Notes under the pieces: model-generated
The model's database searches: none
Told to the model about the DNA's origin: nothing
Seen by the model: the letters and a program-made list of their open reading frames with translations, nothing else
Translations under genes and position numbers: made by a program
From: Mesorhizobium sp. WSM3862
Lineage (GTDB): Bacteria > Pseudomonadota > Alphaproteobacteria > Rhizobiales > Rhizobiaceae
NCBI RefSeq assembly: GCF_002294985.1
Contig: NZ_NSGE01000002.1
Location: 496,001 to 560,000, forward strand
Direction of reading: 5' to 3'
Length of the DNA stretch: 64,000 bases
Shown here: positions 37,007 to 46,595 of the stretch, one piece after another
Numbering within the stretch: position 1 is the first letter of the stretch
How the letters are laid out: each line of letters begins with the position of its first letter

Positions 37007-38005
37007 GTGCTTCGATATATTGTCTGGCGCCTTGCCGTAATGGTTCCAACGCTGCTGATCATATCGGCGCTTGTGTTCACGATCATCGAACTTCCCCCAG
37101 GCGACTATTTCGACAGCTATGTTGCCGAGCTTCGGGCTCAGGGCGAGGCGGTGGATTCCGACCGCATCGAGATGATGCGGAAGGACTATGGTTTCGACAA
37201 GCCGCCGGTCATTCGCTACTTCTACTGGGTCGGCGGGATGCTGCACGGCGATTTCGGCTATTCCTTCGAATATGAGCTGCCGGTTCGCGACGTGATCGGG
37301 GACCGAATGTGGCTGACCGTGCTGGTTTCCTTCGTCACGATCCTCTTCACCTGGCTCATCGCCTTTCCGATCGGCATGTACTCGGCCACGCATCAATACA
37401 GCTGGGGCGACTACGGCCTGACTTTCTTCGGCCTTCTCGGCCTTGCCATCCCGAACTTCATGCTGGCGCTGATCCTGATGTATTTCGCCAATATCTGGTT
37501 CGGCACGTCCGTCGGCCATCTCATGGACCAGCAATATCTCGGCGAGCCGATGAGCTGGGCCAAGGCGAAGTCGATCCTCGCCCATCTCTGGATCCCGGTC
37601 TTGATCATCGGCACCGGGGGCACGGCAAGCATGATCCGGCGGCTGCGCGCCAATCTGCTCGATGAGCTTCACAAGCAATATGTCGTGACGGCGCGCGCCA
37701 AGGGCCTTCATCCCTTCAGGACCCTGGTCAAATACCCGCTGCGCATGGCGCTCAATTTCTTCATTTCGGACATCGGCTCTATCCTGCCGGCCATCATTTC
37801 CGGTGCCGAAATCACGGCGATCGTCCTGTCTTTGGAAACGACCGGGCCGATGCTGATCAAGGCGCTGCAAAGCCAGGACATGTATCTGGCAGGGTCGTTC
37901 CTGATGTTCCTCGCCTTCCTGACGGTCATCGGCGTGCTGATTTCCGATCTGGCGCTGGCACTGCTCGATCCACGAATTCGTTTGCAGGGCGGCAGTACCA
38001 AATGA
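37007..38005 (+). CDS. Oligopeptide-type ABC permease, DppB-like
   Basis: Product of 332 residues with six predicted membrane helices. The N-terminus YIVWRLAVMVPTLLIISALV is typical of DppB/OppB, followed by a periplasmic loop containing RKDYGFDKPPVIRYFYWVGG. The EAA-type coupling loop is VTARAKGLHPFRTLVKYPLR. It starts at GTG 37007, two bases after the previous stop, with GGAGAG upstream. Forms the inner-membrane channel with the next gene, which it overlaps by 4 bp. Confidence 0.92.
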   Translation: MLRYIVWRLAVMVPTLLIISALVFTIIELPPGDYFDSYVAELRAQGEAVDSDRIEMMRKDYGFDKPPVIRYFYWVGGMLHGDFGYSFEYELPVRDVIGDRMWLTVLVSFVTILFTWLIAFPIGMYSATHQYSWGDYGLTFFGLLGLAIPNFMLALILMYFANIWFGTSVGHLMDQQYLGEPMSWAKAKSILAHLWIPVLIIGTGGTASMIRRLRANLLDELHKQYVVTARAKGLHPFRTLVKYPLRMALNFFISDIGSILPAIISGAEITAIVLSLETTGPMLIKALQSQDMYLAGSFLMFLAFLTVIGVLISDLALALLDPRIRLQGGSTK

Positions 38006-39183
38006 ACACGCAATCGCCACTTCCCGCTCCGGGTGCTCCGCTGCAACACTATGTTTCCATCGCGCCCTTTGACCTGCAGTCGGTCGAGGCAATGACGCCG
38101 GAGCAGTCGAAGGTCTTTCAGGCGTCGCAGTTGCGGCTGATGTGGTGGAAATTTCGACGCCACCGGCTTGCTCTTGTATCCGGCATATTCCTGGCGGTGC
38201 TCTATTTCGCGATACTGATCTGCGAGTTCCTGGCGCCCTACAATCTGCACACGCGCAACATGGACTACATCTATGCGCCGCCGCAGCGGGTGCACCTGTT
38301 CCACAACGGCCAGTTCGTCGGGCCGTTCGTCTACGGCCGCCAAATGACGCTGGATATGGACACGCTGAAGCGGAACTACATCGACAAACAGGATGATGTT
38401 CAGCGGATCCGTTTCTTCTGCGAGGGCGACAGCTACCGGTTCTGGGGCCTGATCGAAGGTCACAGGCATTTTGTCTGCCCTGCCGAAAACGGCCAGCTCT
38501 TTCTGGCCGGCACTGACAGGTTGGGGCGCGATGTGCTCTCGCGCATCATCTATGGTGCACGCATTTCACTGACGATCGGCCTCGTCGGCATCAGTTTCAG
38601 CTTCCTGCTCGGTATAGTCATCGGCGGACTGGCCGGCTATCACGGCGGCATCTTCGATCTGATCGTTCAACGGATAATCGAAGTTCTGCAATCGATCCCC
38701 AGCATTCCGCTATGGCTGGCTCTGGCAGCGATCATGCCGATAACCTGGAGTCCGATCCTGATCTATTTCGGCATCACCGTCATCCTCGGGCTGCTCGACT
38801 GGACCGGATTGGCGCGGGCCGTGCGTTCAAAGCTTTTAGCGTTGCGCGAGGAGGATTACGTTCTGGCCGCGCAATTGATGGGCGCCAGCAGCGGCCGCAT
38901 TATCCGGCGGCACCTCATTCCGGGCTTCATGTCGCATCTGATCGCGACGGCGACGATCTCCATACCCGGCATGATCCTGGGCGAGACGGCGCTGAGCTTC
39001 CTCGGGCTCGGCCTGCGGGCGCCGATAACCAGTTGGGGCATCCTGCTCACCGAGGCGCGCAGCGTCAGCGTGATCGCGTTTTATCCATGGCTACTTTTGC
39101 CGATCCTCCCCGTCATTCTCGTCATTCTGGCGTTCAATTTCCTGGGCGACGGCTTGCGGGACGCGGCGGACCCCTACAAATGA
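38002..39183 (+). CDS. Oligopeptide-type ABC permease, DppC-like
   Basis: Product of 393 residues. An N-terminal cytoplasmic arm (LMWWKFRRHRLALVSG) leads to helix 1, then a long periplasmic insertion (about 75-165) present in a subset of these permeases, then five more helices. The sequence LAGTDRLGRDVLSRIIYGARIS is the family hallmark and the coupling loop is YVLAAQLMGASSGRIIRRHL. The ATG overlaps the DppB-like stop (ATGA). It is the last gene of the operon; about 190 bp without a supported gene follow before the small methyltransferase. Confidence 0.92.
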   Translation: MNTQSPLPAPGAPLQHYVSIAPFDLQSVEAMTPEQSKVFQASQLRLMWWKFRRHRLALVSGIFLAVLYFAILICEFLAPYNLHTRNMDYIYAPPQRVHLFHNGQFVGPFVYGRQMTLDMDTLKRNYIDKQDDVQRIRFFCEGDSYRFWGLIEGHRHFVCPAENGQLFLAGTDRLGRDVLSRIIYGARISLTIGLVGISFSFLLGIVIGGLAGYHGGIFDLIVQRIIEVLQSIPSIPLWLALAAIMPITWSPILIYFGITVILGLLDWTGLARAVRSKLLALREEDYVLAAQLMGASSGRIIRRHLIPGFMSHLIATATISIPGMILGETALSFLGLGLRAPITSWGILLTEARSVSVIAFYPWLLLPILPVILVILAFNFLGDGLRDAADPYK

Positions 39184-39371
39184 CATCGCCAGTCCGCCGC
39201 GCTTCAAGGCGCAGACTCCGCCCGGTTCGTCGGGGGCCTGTTCTGTTGCTGTGTTGACCGTTCGCCTCTATATGCGGCGACGCCGGATCGGGCTAACACG
39301 TTGCTCTCGGGCTTCATCCTGGTCGCAGGCATTGCCGGTCTCTTGAGCTGGTTCAGGACACACAAACGCAT

Positions 39372-39851
39372 ATGAGTCGCCTCGAAAGTTTCATCCGCAG
39401 GCTGACCGCACAGCGCGACATTCTCGATCAAGTCTGCGCGGAGGTGGCGAAGATCGAGGGTCCCATCCTTGAGCTCGGCCTCGGCAATGGCCGGACGTTC
39501 CACCATCTGCGCGAGCGTCTGCCCGGCCGACGGATCGTTGCGTTCGACCGCGCACTTGCCGCACACGCCAGCTCAATTCCCGAAGCCGAAAACCTCGTTC
39601 TCGGCGAAATCCGCGAGACGGCGAGCAGGTTCATCGGCATCGACGCCGCTCTTGTTCATGCCGACATCGGCACCGGCTATGAAGATCGCGATGCAGTGAC
39701 CTCTACCTGGCTCCCCGAACTGACCGCGCGCCTGCTTCGCGTCGGAGGCATTGCGGTCAGCGGCACGCCGCTCGATCACCCGCAGTTGCAACGCCTTCCA
39801 CTGCCGCCTTCGGTACCCGCCGATCGCTATTTTGTCTGCAGGCGCGTCTGA
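39372..39851 (+). CDS. Small class I SAM-dependent methyltransferase
   Basis: Product of 159 residues. The SAM-binding motif is PILELGLGNGRTFHHLRERL, with an acidic strand end (VAFDRAL) and ALVHADIGTGYEDRD at the motif IV position. The C-terminal half is short (VGGIAVSGTPLDHPQLQ), so this is a compact methyltransferase or one lacking a substrate-recognition domain. The frame ends a few bases before the convergent DUF5939 cyclase. There is no clear functional link with the transporter upstream; a surface-glycan or small-molecule substrate is possible. Confidence 0.7.
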   Translation: MSRLESFIRRLTAQRDILDQVCAEVAKIEGPILELGLGNGRTFHHLRERLPGRRIVAFDRALAAHASSIPEAENLVLGEIRETASRFIGIDAALVHADIGTGYEDRDAVTSTWLPELTARLLRVGGIAVSGTPLDHPQLQRLPLPPSVPADRYFVCRRV

Positions 39852-39872
39852 GGTCCGCAACGGCCCAAGTCT

Positions 39873-41288
39873 TCAGGGGATCGTGTATACCGCTATCTCC
39901 CTCTCGATGCCGCGCAGCGAGACCTCGTGTGGCACGGGCGTCAGCGCGTTCCTGTGCAACAGATCGGCGGTGAGATTGTCGTCGACCACCGCGCGCGTGG
40001 CGAAGATCGCCTGTGCGTTGGCAAGGTTCTGAACCCGCGAAGCAATGTTGACCGTCTGGCCGAAATAGTCCTGTCGCTCGTTCATAGACACGGCAATGCA
40101 CGGGCCGGCATGGACTCCGATCTTGAGCAGCAGATCCTCGCGCCCGCTCTTCTCATTGAGCGCACGCATGGCATCGCGCATCCTCAGGGCCGCGGCAATC
40201 GCACGATCCGGCGTCGCGAAGGTCGCCATCACCGCATCGCCGATCGTCTTCACCACCGCGCCTGCCTCCGACGCAACGATCTCGTGCAGGACCTGAAAAT
40301 GCACGCGCACGAGATCGAAGGCTGAAAGATCGCCCACCCGCTCGTAAAGCTCGGTCGATCCGCGCAGGTCGGTGAACAGGAAGGTGAGGCTAGTGATCTT
40401 CAGGCGCTGGTTGATGTCGAGCGTATCGGTGCGATAGAGATCGCGGAAGGTCTGGTTGGTGAGCAGGCGCTTGGCTGTCAGGAACGGCCGGCGTTTGCCC
40501 AGGAGATCATGCAATTCCTGGCCGGCGATGAAGACCGTCGGCAGCACGCGGGTGTCGGTCCTGTTTTCCAGCGAAATGCGCAACGGGCCGGGTTGCATCT
40601 CCAGCGTCTGGTTCTGGATATGCTCGCGGTCGAAGACCAATGAGAGGCTTCGGCGCTCTCTTGTCGGTTCGCCCTTGACGTCGATGAACTGCACTGAATG
40701 GGTGACCGGCTCGAAGACGATGATGAATTCGGACGGAAGCTGTACGGGCAGAACAGCCTTTTCACCGGGCGCAAGCTCGATATCCTCCAGCGAGAACGCT
40801 TCCATCGTCTTGGCGAAATCCTCTTCCGGCAGGTCGACGCCGGACGCCCAGTAGATCTGGCGGAAATATTCCACCAACGGCAGTTCGTGTGGATTGTGGG
40901 CGGCAATCTTGCGCACGCGAGGACTGACCGTGAATGTCACCTCGACCATCTCGTCGAGGGTCGGTGAATAGCCTTCGGAACACAGCGCGCAGGTATATTC
41001 GTCCTTCTGCAGGGTTTTCAGCGTGGCGTTGCTGTCGAGCACGCCGCCACAGCCGGGGCATAGAACATTCCAGGAAATGTCGAAGAGGCCCACGCGCGCC
41101 GCATGCAGAAAGGCGCCTATGGCGCGATCCTCGTCGAGGCCATGCTTGCTGGCGAAGGCTAGAGCATTGATGCGGCAAAGCTCGCGGTCCTTGCCCTCCG
41201 CGATGGTTCGCTTGATCGCATCGATTGCCCGCGGATCGACATCGGTCGATTGCCGCAGAAGCGAGAACAGATCCTGAGCTTCGTTCAT
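39873..41288 (-). CDS. Class III adenylate cyclase with DUF5939 and zinc ribbon
   Basis: Product of 471 residues. The N-terminal part (about 1-290) matches the DUF5939 arrangement and includes a zinc-ribbon-like CPGCGG...CALC pair at about residues 78-103. The cyclase domain follows: FLFTDLRGSTELYERVG with metal Asp, VVKTIGDAVMATF with substrate Lys and second metal Asp, and YFGQTVNIASRVQ with the Asn/Arg pair. It has no membrane segment, so it is a soluble cyclase whose N-terminus may sense a metal or ligand. Divergent from a membrane-protein gene at 41492. Confidence 0.86.
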   Translation of the reverse strand: MNEAQDLFSLLRQSTDVDPRAIDAIKRTIAEGKDRELCRINALAFASKHGLDEDRAIGAFLHAARVGLFDISWNVLCPGCGGVLDSNATLKTLQKDEYTCALCSEGYSPTLDEMVEVTFTVSPRVRKIAAHNPHELPLVEYFRQIYWASGVDLPEEDFAKTMEAFSLEDIELAPGEKAVLPVQLPSEFIIVFEPVTHSVQFIDVKGEPTRERRSLSLVFDREHIQNQTLEMQPGPLRISLENRTDTRVLPTVFIAGQELHDLLGKRRPFLTAKRLLTNQTFRDLYRTDTLDINQRLKITSLTFLFTDLRGSTELYERVGDLSAFDLVRVHFQVLHEIVASEAGAVVKTIGDAVMATFATPDRAIAAALRMRDAMRALNEKSGREDLLLKIGVHAGPCIAVSMNERQDYFGQTVNIASRVQNLANAQAIFATRAVVDDNLTADLLHRNALTPVPHEVSLRGIEREIAVYTIP

Positions 41289-41491
41289 CGTGCAGGCTCC
41301 GGAAGAAGTGCGCCGCCGAAACGTGTTGACCGGACCGGTCTTGGTCCGAATGCGCCATTTTACTTCGAAACCGACCCTACGGCCATTCGAATAGACAAGC
41401 CGGGCGATAGCTCAAGTCCATTTGGCGGATTTTCGCCGGCCGCAACCGGCACTATGATGATCCATGGCCATTTATCTATGCGGGCTCCCCG

Positions 41492-42316
41492 ATGCCGACA
41501 TCCGACAATCCGCCGCTTCCGGCCACCCTGCGCCTCTTCTCCTTGGTGGTCATTATCGTCCTGGCCGTAGGCGCCGGCCTGTTTTTCGCGCCCCTGCTCG
41601 TCAAGCCGCGCTGGCCGTGGGCCGTCACCCCGTTCAATGCCCGCTTCCTTGGTGGCTTCTACACCGCCGAAATGGTCGTGATGGGGGCGCTGCTGTTCTG
41701 GAATCGCTGGTCGCCTGGCAGGCTGGTGCTCGTCATGGCGCTCATCTTCACCGTCATCGTGTCGGTGGCGTCGTTCATCAATCTCGGCTATTTCAACTTC
41801 GGGCGCAAAGCGCCCTGGCTCTGGTTTCTGGTCTATCTTGGTTCGGTCGCGGTATCCGGGCTGTTCTTGTGGCGGGCCAGGGCCCGTCCTTCTGCAAAAG
41901 GCGTGACCTTACAGCCCGCATGGCGCGGCTACATGCCGGTGGAATCGGCAGTCCTTGGACTCTATGGCGTCGGCCTGTTGCTGTTCCCCCTGACATTCGG
42001 CAGCTTCTGGCCATGGCCGGTCGATGGCTTCCACGCTCAGGTCTACAGCGCCATCTTCCTCGCGGGGGCGGGCGGCATATATGTCGTCTGGAGAAGCGCG
42101 CCGCGCGAGGAACTGCTGGTGCTGGGCTTGGCGCAGTTGCTGGTTGGCCTGCTTGCCATTGTTGGACTCGTCATCACCGACGCTGCCGTGCACCGGATCG
42201 ACTGGGCGGCGATCGGGACATTGTGCTGGCTTGCCCTTTTCGCCTGGATCGGCATCAGCGGCGTCTTCAAACTTTTCGCCGCCACTCGGTATTTTAGCTC
42301 GCAATCGGCATCATAG
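41492..42316 (+). CDS. Polytopic membrane protein of unknown function
   Basis: Product of 274 residues with about eight hydrophobic helices (for example FSLVVIIVLAVGAGLFFAPL and LVLVMALIFTVIVSVASFI) joined by short loops. No residue pattern of a known transporter or enzyme was recognised. Another frame runs along most of the same DNA from 41464 but is arginine-rich and not membrane-like, so this frame is preferred. Divergent from the DUF5939 cyclase, with about 200 bp between. Confidence 0.65.
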   Translation: MPTSDNPPLPATLRLFSLVVIIVLAVGAGLFFAPLLVKPRWPWAVTPFNARFLGGFYTAEMVVMGALLFWNRWSPGRLVLVMALIFTVIVSVASFINLGYFNFGRKAPWLWFLVYLGSVAVSGLFLWRARARPSAKGVTLQPAWRGYMPVESAVLGLYGVGLLLFPLTFGSFWPWPVDGFHAQVYSAIFLAGAGGIYVVWRSAPREELLVLGLAQLLVGLLAIVGLVITDAAVHRIDWAAIGTLCWLALFAWIGISGVFKLFAATRYFSSQSAS

Positions 42317-42390
42317 GTTCTAGAGACGGCTGGATTTTCAGGTGACGTAGGGTGCATCGTACCGTGCCGATTGCCATCGCCGGGAACGTT

Positions 42391-42915
42391 ATGACCAGCA
42401 CAACCTCGCCATCCTCCGAGAAAATCCAGCCGCAGCTCCGATCCGTTCGGCTAAGCGATGCGGAGGCGCTTTGCGCCATCTTCAACATGCCGGGCTTCCG
42501 CTGGGGCACGCTCAGGATGCCTTTCGAGATGGTGGAGCAGGTGGAGCGGCGCATCGCCAAGTCCGGCCAGGAAACCACCTGGATCGTTGCGGAGGTGGAG
42601 GGCAAGGTCGTCGGCCATGGCAGCCTGGTCGTGCACGGTTCGCCGCGCCGTTCGCATATCGGTGAGATCAATATCGGTCTTGACGATGCCTTTGTCGGCA
42701 AAGGCATCGGCTCTGCCATACTTGGCGCGCTGCTCGACGTGGCCGACAACTGGCGCGCTCTGAAGCGGGTCGAATTGACCGTCTATGCCGACAACGAACC
42801 GGCCATGCGCCTCTACAAAAGCCATGGCTTCGAGGTCGAAGGTCGGCATGTGAAGGCCGGTTTTACCGAGGGCCAGTACCACGACCTCCTCAGCATGGCC
42901 CGGCTGCGATTCTGA
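42391..42915 (+). CDS. GNAT-family N-acetyltransferase
   Basis: Product of 174 residues from the ATG at 42391 (a GTG at 42352 is in frame). The acetyl-CoA binding loop (DAFVGKGIGSAILGALLD, Q/RxxGxG/A-type) and the C-terminal YADNEPAMRLYKSHGFEVEG are classical for RimJ/RimL-like or small-molecule acetyltransferases. N-terminal LRSVRLSDAEALCAIFN is also typical. Substrate is unknown. It stands alone between the membrane protein and the unknown gene at 43114. Confidence 0.85.
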   Translation: MTSTTSPSSEKIQPQLRSVRLSDAEALCAIFNMPGFRWGTLRMPFEMVEQVERRIAKSGQETTWIVAEVEGKVVGHGSLVVHGSPRRSHIGEINIGLDDAFVGKGIGSAILGALLDVADNWRALKRVELTVYADNEPAMRLYKSHGFEVEGRHVKAGFTEGQYHDLLSMARLRF

Positions 42916-43113
42916 AATCCGCTGTTCGGTCATAACTGTTTAGCCGATCTACAAATCAAGCCGAGTTGGCGAACTGGTGGTTGCCGATGGAGAACTCTGT
43001 AGGATAATTTCATCTCACACCGTTCTGATCGAGTTGACGATCCATGTGTGGGCCGGCATCCAGGAAGTCTGGTCTCCCTTGGCGTTTGCACCGCGAGCCG
43101 CCAGACGGGACAG

Positions 43114-44499
43114 ATGACCGCCGTGGCTGACCCAATCCCTACGCCTCCAGTGGAAATTCTGGCTGTGCTGTCGCTGCTCTGCCCGGAGGTTGTGCGTGAC
43201 ATCGAGCAGAACTGGAACGCACCGGTTTCCGATTATGCCCGCCATCTGTGGCGGCCGGTGGCAAGGCCTGCATCGGACCCGGCGATCGCTGCCCGCTCGA
43301 TCCTGCGCGACGTGCTGCATCGGCGTCTTGGTGCGATCATGCAGCCTGAAGAGGTCGGCAAGGCCCTCGAAGCGTTCGAGCACAGGCCGGTGATTCAGTC
43401 CGGCCTGCACTGTCTGCTTCTGATGGACCGGATCACCTTCGACGCCCTGCTCCTTGCCTGGCTCGGCGCGGTCGAAAGCGGGCTCTCGGCCTTCTTCTGC
43501 TTCATGGGAACGACGATGACCATGGAGACAATCGGCCGGGAGGGGCCCGGATGGCTCGATGTCGGCGACGACAAGGTCAACCTGTTTGGCATGGGACGCC
43601 ACAAGCTGTGCCGCAAAAGCGCCTGCGCGGCCGGTCCCGTCTTCCTCAACAAACGCGCGCTCGAAGCGGTGGGTGATGAAACGGATGCCAGCCGCTGGCT
43701 GGGCACACTGCTTGCCAGCCGGGACAAGATGTTTGCAACCGCGGCCGACGCGGTGACAACCCTCAACGGGGATCTGGTCGCCAATTGGGACTGTTCCGGC
43801 ATGGCCAAGCCGGTTTTCATCGATGATCGGCTGGCCGCGGCCGCCATGGCTCGGCATCTGGAATATGACGGCAGCCTTCTTTCCAAGCTGCTCTTTGAGC
43901 CCGCGAGGCGCAAGCGTCTCGAACGTGCCCTGCAAGAGACCGCATCGAGACCATTTGGCAGATTCCTGCCCAATGCCACAGCCTATTTCTGGGGCATCCG
44001 CGACGAGCGCGTGCGCAAGCTCGTCCTCGAGAACGGACACCTGATCGAGCCCGACAGGCCGCATGGTCTTTCCATCCCGTTCGAGCGAACGCATCTCAAG
44101 CAGGCGCTACTGGAAGGCGTGCTGCTGCCGAACTTGTTCCTCACGTTCCTCGTGCTCGCCATATTGCCGCGCGTGCGGGTTGTGGGCGGCCTGAGACAGA
44201 TTGGCTATGTGGCGCTTTTCCACTCGATCCTGCTGGCCGCGCTTGACGAGAACGCGCCGGAAGAGCGCGATCTGGCTCAGGAGCTGCAGGTTCGGGAAAA
44301 TGCCTGGGGCGTGCGGGTCATCGATGAAAAGATCTCGGTCCGCGAGCAGCTTGCCGGCCTGCCGCAAGGGGCGCTCTTCGCGGATCTGCTGCGGCAGTAT
44401 CGCTTGCAAACATTTGCCGAGACGACCGACGACCTGAAACTGGTTCGAGAAGACGCCCGATGGCGCAAGGTCGGCCAGGCAGAGATCAAGGCGACCTGA
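43114..44499 (+). CDS. Uncharacterised protein
   Basis: Product of about 461 residues from the ATG at 43114; the frame opens at 43048. No domain was recognised. Visible features are a helical, leucine-rich N-terminal half, a central segment with four cysteines (FFCFMG, KLCRKSACAAG), and, near 345-385, a hydrophobic helix-turn-helix-like stretch (NLFLTFLVLAILPRVRVVGG). The last part is charged and helical. Composition and codon use look like its neighbours, and it ends in a good terminator, so it is a real gene. It sits between an acetyltransferase and a pair of cyclases. Function not assigned. Confidence 0.6.
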   Translation: MTAVADPIPTPPVEILAVLSLLCPEVVRDIEQNWNAPVSDYARHLWRPVARPASDPAIAARSILRDVLHRRLGAIMQPEEVGKALEAFEHRPVIQSGLHCLLLMDRITFDALLLAWLGAVESGLSAFFCFMGTTMTMETIGREGPGWLDVGDDKVNLFGMGRHKLCRKSACAAGPVFLNKRALEAVGDETDASRWLGTLLASRDKMFATAADAVTTLNGDLVANWDCSGMAKPVFIDDRLAAAAMARHLEYDGSLLSKLLFEPARRKRLERALQETASRPFGRFLPNATAYFWGIRDERVRKLVLENGHLIEPDRPHGLSIPFERTHLKQALLEGVLLPNLFLTFLVLAILPRVRVVGGLRQIGYVALFHSILLAALDENAPEERDLAQELQVRENAWGVRVIDEKISVREQLAGLPQGALFADLLRQYRLQTFAETTDDLKLVREDARWRKVGQAEIKAT

Positions 44500-44517
44500 G
44501 GTTCGCATCAGGTTTTA
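44494..44517 (+). terminator. Rho-independent terminator overlapping the stop codon
   Basis: ACCTGA (44494-44499) and TCAGGT (44508-44513) form a 6-bp stem with an 8-nt loop, followed by TTTATT. The TGA stop of the unknown protein lies in the stem. Confidence 0.5.
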
Positions 44518-44578
44518 TTCGCGGAGAGTCCATCGCGATCGGCCGCAGTTCAAGGCCTGCCTGACATGGCCTCACCTG

Positions 44579-46351
44579 TTATTGCACGATACCTGCCTTG
44601 CGGAGCCCGTCCACGATGAGTTCGAAATCGGCAGGGTTCTTGTAGGGCAAGACCTTGCGTCGGTAGTCCAGCGAATAGTCGGGATTGACGCGAAGCACCT
44701 CCTGCCATGCCCCGCGGGCCTCGGCGAAACGGCCCAGATGGCCGTAGCTGGCGGCCAGAAGCGCGCGCGAGACATCGGTGACAGCGTTGCGAGCCAGCCG
44801 CTGCAGCAAGAGGTCAACGGCCTCTTCGTACCTTCCGAGTTGAAACGATGCCAAAGCCTGGAAATGCAGAAGCACATCCGGAAAGTATGGATTCAAGGTC
44901 TTGCCCCGGGCGTAACTCTCGAGCGCCTCTTCGGATCTGCCCGAATAGTGCAGCGCCTCGCCGAGGATCACGTGCCCTTCGGCGAAGTTCGGGTTGAGAG
45001 CTATCGCGTGCTCGGCCTCGTCGATGGCCTCATCGTGCCGTCGTGTATACAGCTTCACGATAGCCAGCGCCCAGTGGGCCCAGGGATCGCTGTCATCCAG
45101 CGTCACCGCTCGCGTTGCAGCCTCTTCCGCTTGCGCCATCGATTCCGGCGGCGACGCACTCCACCTGTTCAGGTAATCGAGCCCGTGCGTGAGGGCGAGG
45201 AAGGCGTGGGCAGAGGCAAACTTCGGGTCCAGTTCGATCGCACGTTGCAAGAGGTCGCGGGCTGCGACGTTCGTCTCCTTCGTCAGCCGGTGCCACAGCT
45301 CCCGGCCCCGCAGGAAATAGTCATACGCCTGCGTGTTGCGCGCATACTCGGGCGCCAGCCGCTGACGGTCGCCTTCGGTGAGATTGAGCGCCAACGCTCC
45401 GACGATCTGCTGCGTCACGTCGTCCTGCACGGCGAATATATCGGTCAGGTCGCGATCGAACCGCTCCGCCCAAAGATGGCCGCCCGAGGTTGCATCGATG
45501 AGCTGCGCGGTGATGCGCACCCTGTTCCCCGACTTGCGTACGCTGCCCTCGAGTACATGCCGCACGCCGAGCTTCGAGCCCACCTCCTGCACATGGACGT
45601 TCTGGCCCTTGAAGGTGAACGACGAATTGCGTGCGATGACGAAGAGCTGCGACAGTTTGGACAGCGCCGTGATGATGTCCTCAGAAATGCCGTCGGCGAA
45701 GTAATCCTGTTCGGCGTCACCGCTCATGTTGGCGAACGGCAGGACGGCGATCGACAGTTTCGGCGGCGCTGCCGTCGCGGGCCGGCTCGCCGCGGTTTCC
45801 GGGGTCGCGGCCGCCTTGGTCCCGGCGCTGCCGACTTGCAGCGAATAGACCCGGATCGGCTCGGCGATGTTCTTGAGTTGTGTGCTGCCGAGATCGCTGA
45901 CCGAGAGGTCGAGCCGCGCCTTGACCTGGCGATAGGCATCCTCGGACAGGCAGATGGCGCCGGGCGCCGCGACGCCCTCTAAACGCGAGGCGATGTTGAC
46001 GCCGTCGCCCATCAGGTCGCCGTCGCTCTCTTCGACCACATCGCCCAGATGGATGCCGATCCTGAACTCGATGCGGCGGTCCTGCGGCACGCCGGCATTG
46101 CGCTCGACCATGCCGTTCTGAACCTCGATGGCGCAGCGCACGGCATCCACCACGCTGCGGAACTCGACCAGCGCTCCATCCCCGGTGCGCTTGATCACCC
46201 GCCCGTTGTGCACTGCGATGATTGGATCAATCAGGTCGCTGCGCAGTGCCCGCAACCTCGCCAAAGTACGATCTTCGTCCGCGCTCGCGAGCCGGCTGTA
46301 TCCAACCACATCTGCAGCCAGGATTGCGGCCAGCTTCCGGTTTTCGCTCAT
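44579..46351 (-). CDS. Class III adenylate cyclase with C-terminal TPR domain
   Basis: Product of 590 residues. The N-terminal 170 residues are a cyclase domain: AAILAADVVGYSRL with metal Asp, RVIKRTGDGALVEF with Lys and second Asp, and LMGDGVNIASRLEG. A linker leads to the FlgO/TolB-like segment starting SIAVLPFANMSGD, found in many rhizobial and Bradyrhizobium cyclases, then several tetratricopeptide repeats (for example AIALNPNFAEGHVILGEALH). It is soluble; the TPR half probably takes protein input. Start at 46351 (Met3 of the longer frame) gives the typical MSENRKLAAIL. It is head to head with the AAA cyclase at 46596. Confidence 0.9.
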   Translation of the reverse strand: MSENRKLAAILAADVVGYSRLASADEDRTLARLRALRSDLIDPIIAVHNGRVIKRTGDGALVEFRSVVDAVRCAIEVQNGMVERNAGVPQDRRIEFRIGIHLGDVVEESDGDLMGDGVNIASRLEGVAAPGAICLSEDAYRQVKARLDLSVSDLGSTQLKNIAEPIRVYSLQVGSAGTKAAATPETAASRPATAAPPKLSIAVLPFANMSGDAEQDYFADGISEDIITALSKLSQLFVIARNSSFTFKGQNVHVQEVGSKLGVRHVLEGSVRKSGNRVRITAQLIDATSGGHLWAERFDRDLTDIFAVQDDVTQQIVGALALNLTEGDRQRLAPEYARNTQAYDYFLRGRELWHRLTKETNVAARDLLQRAIELDPKFASAHAFLALTHGLDYLNRWSASPPESMAQAEEAATRAVTLDDSDPWAHWALAIVKLYTRRHDEAIDEAEHAIALNPNFAEGHVILGEALHYSGRSEEALESYARGKTLNPYFPDVLLHFQALASFQLGRYEEAVDLLLQRLARNAVTDVSRALLAASYGHLGRFAEARGAWQEVLRVNPDYSLDYRRKVLPYKNPADFELIVDGLRKAGIVQ

Positions 46352-46595
46352 GGGCACGTGTCCTCGGCTTCATAATAGCAGGAAGGCGGAGGGTAAGAGG
46401 GAATTTTCGTGGACGACGGCTACCGAGCCGCCGCGAGCCGGCAGCGCTCTGCCACCGGGCCTGGACCGATCGCTCGGTGCCCCATTTGCGCTGCCGCTTG
46501 CTGGCCGACGACTATCGGTTCATTCTTGTCTGAATACCCCGGCCGTGAAGTGCGTGGCGGATCACGCCGTCATGGCTTCAGTGAGGTCTTGCTCG

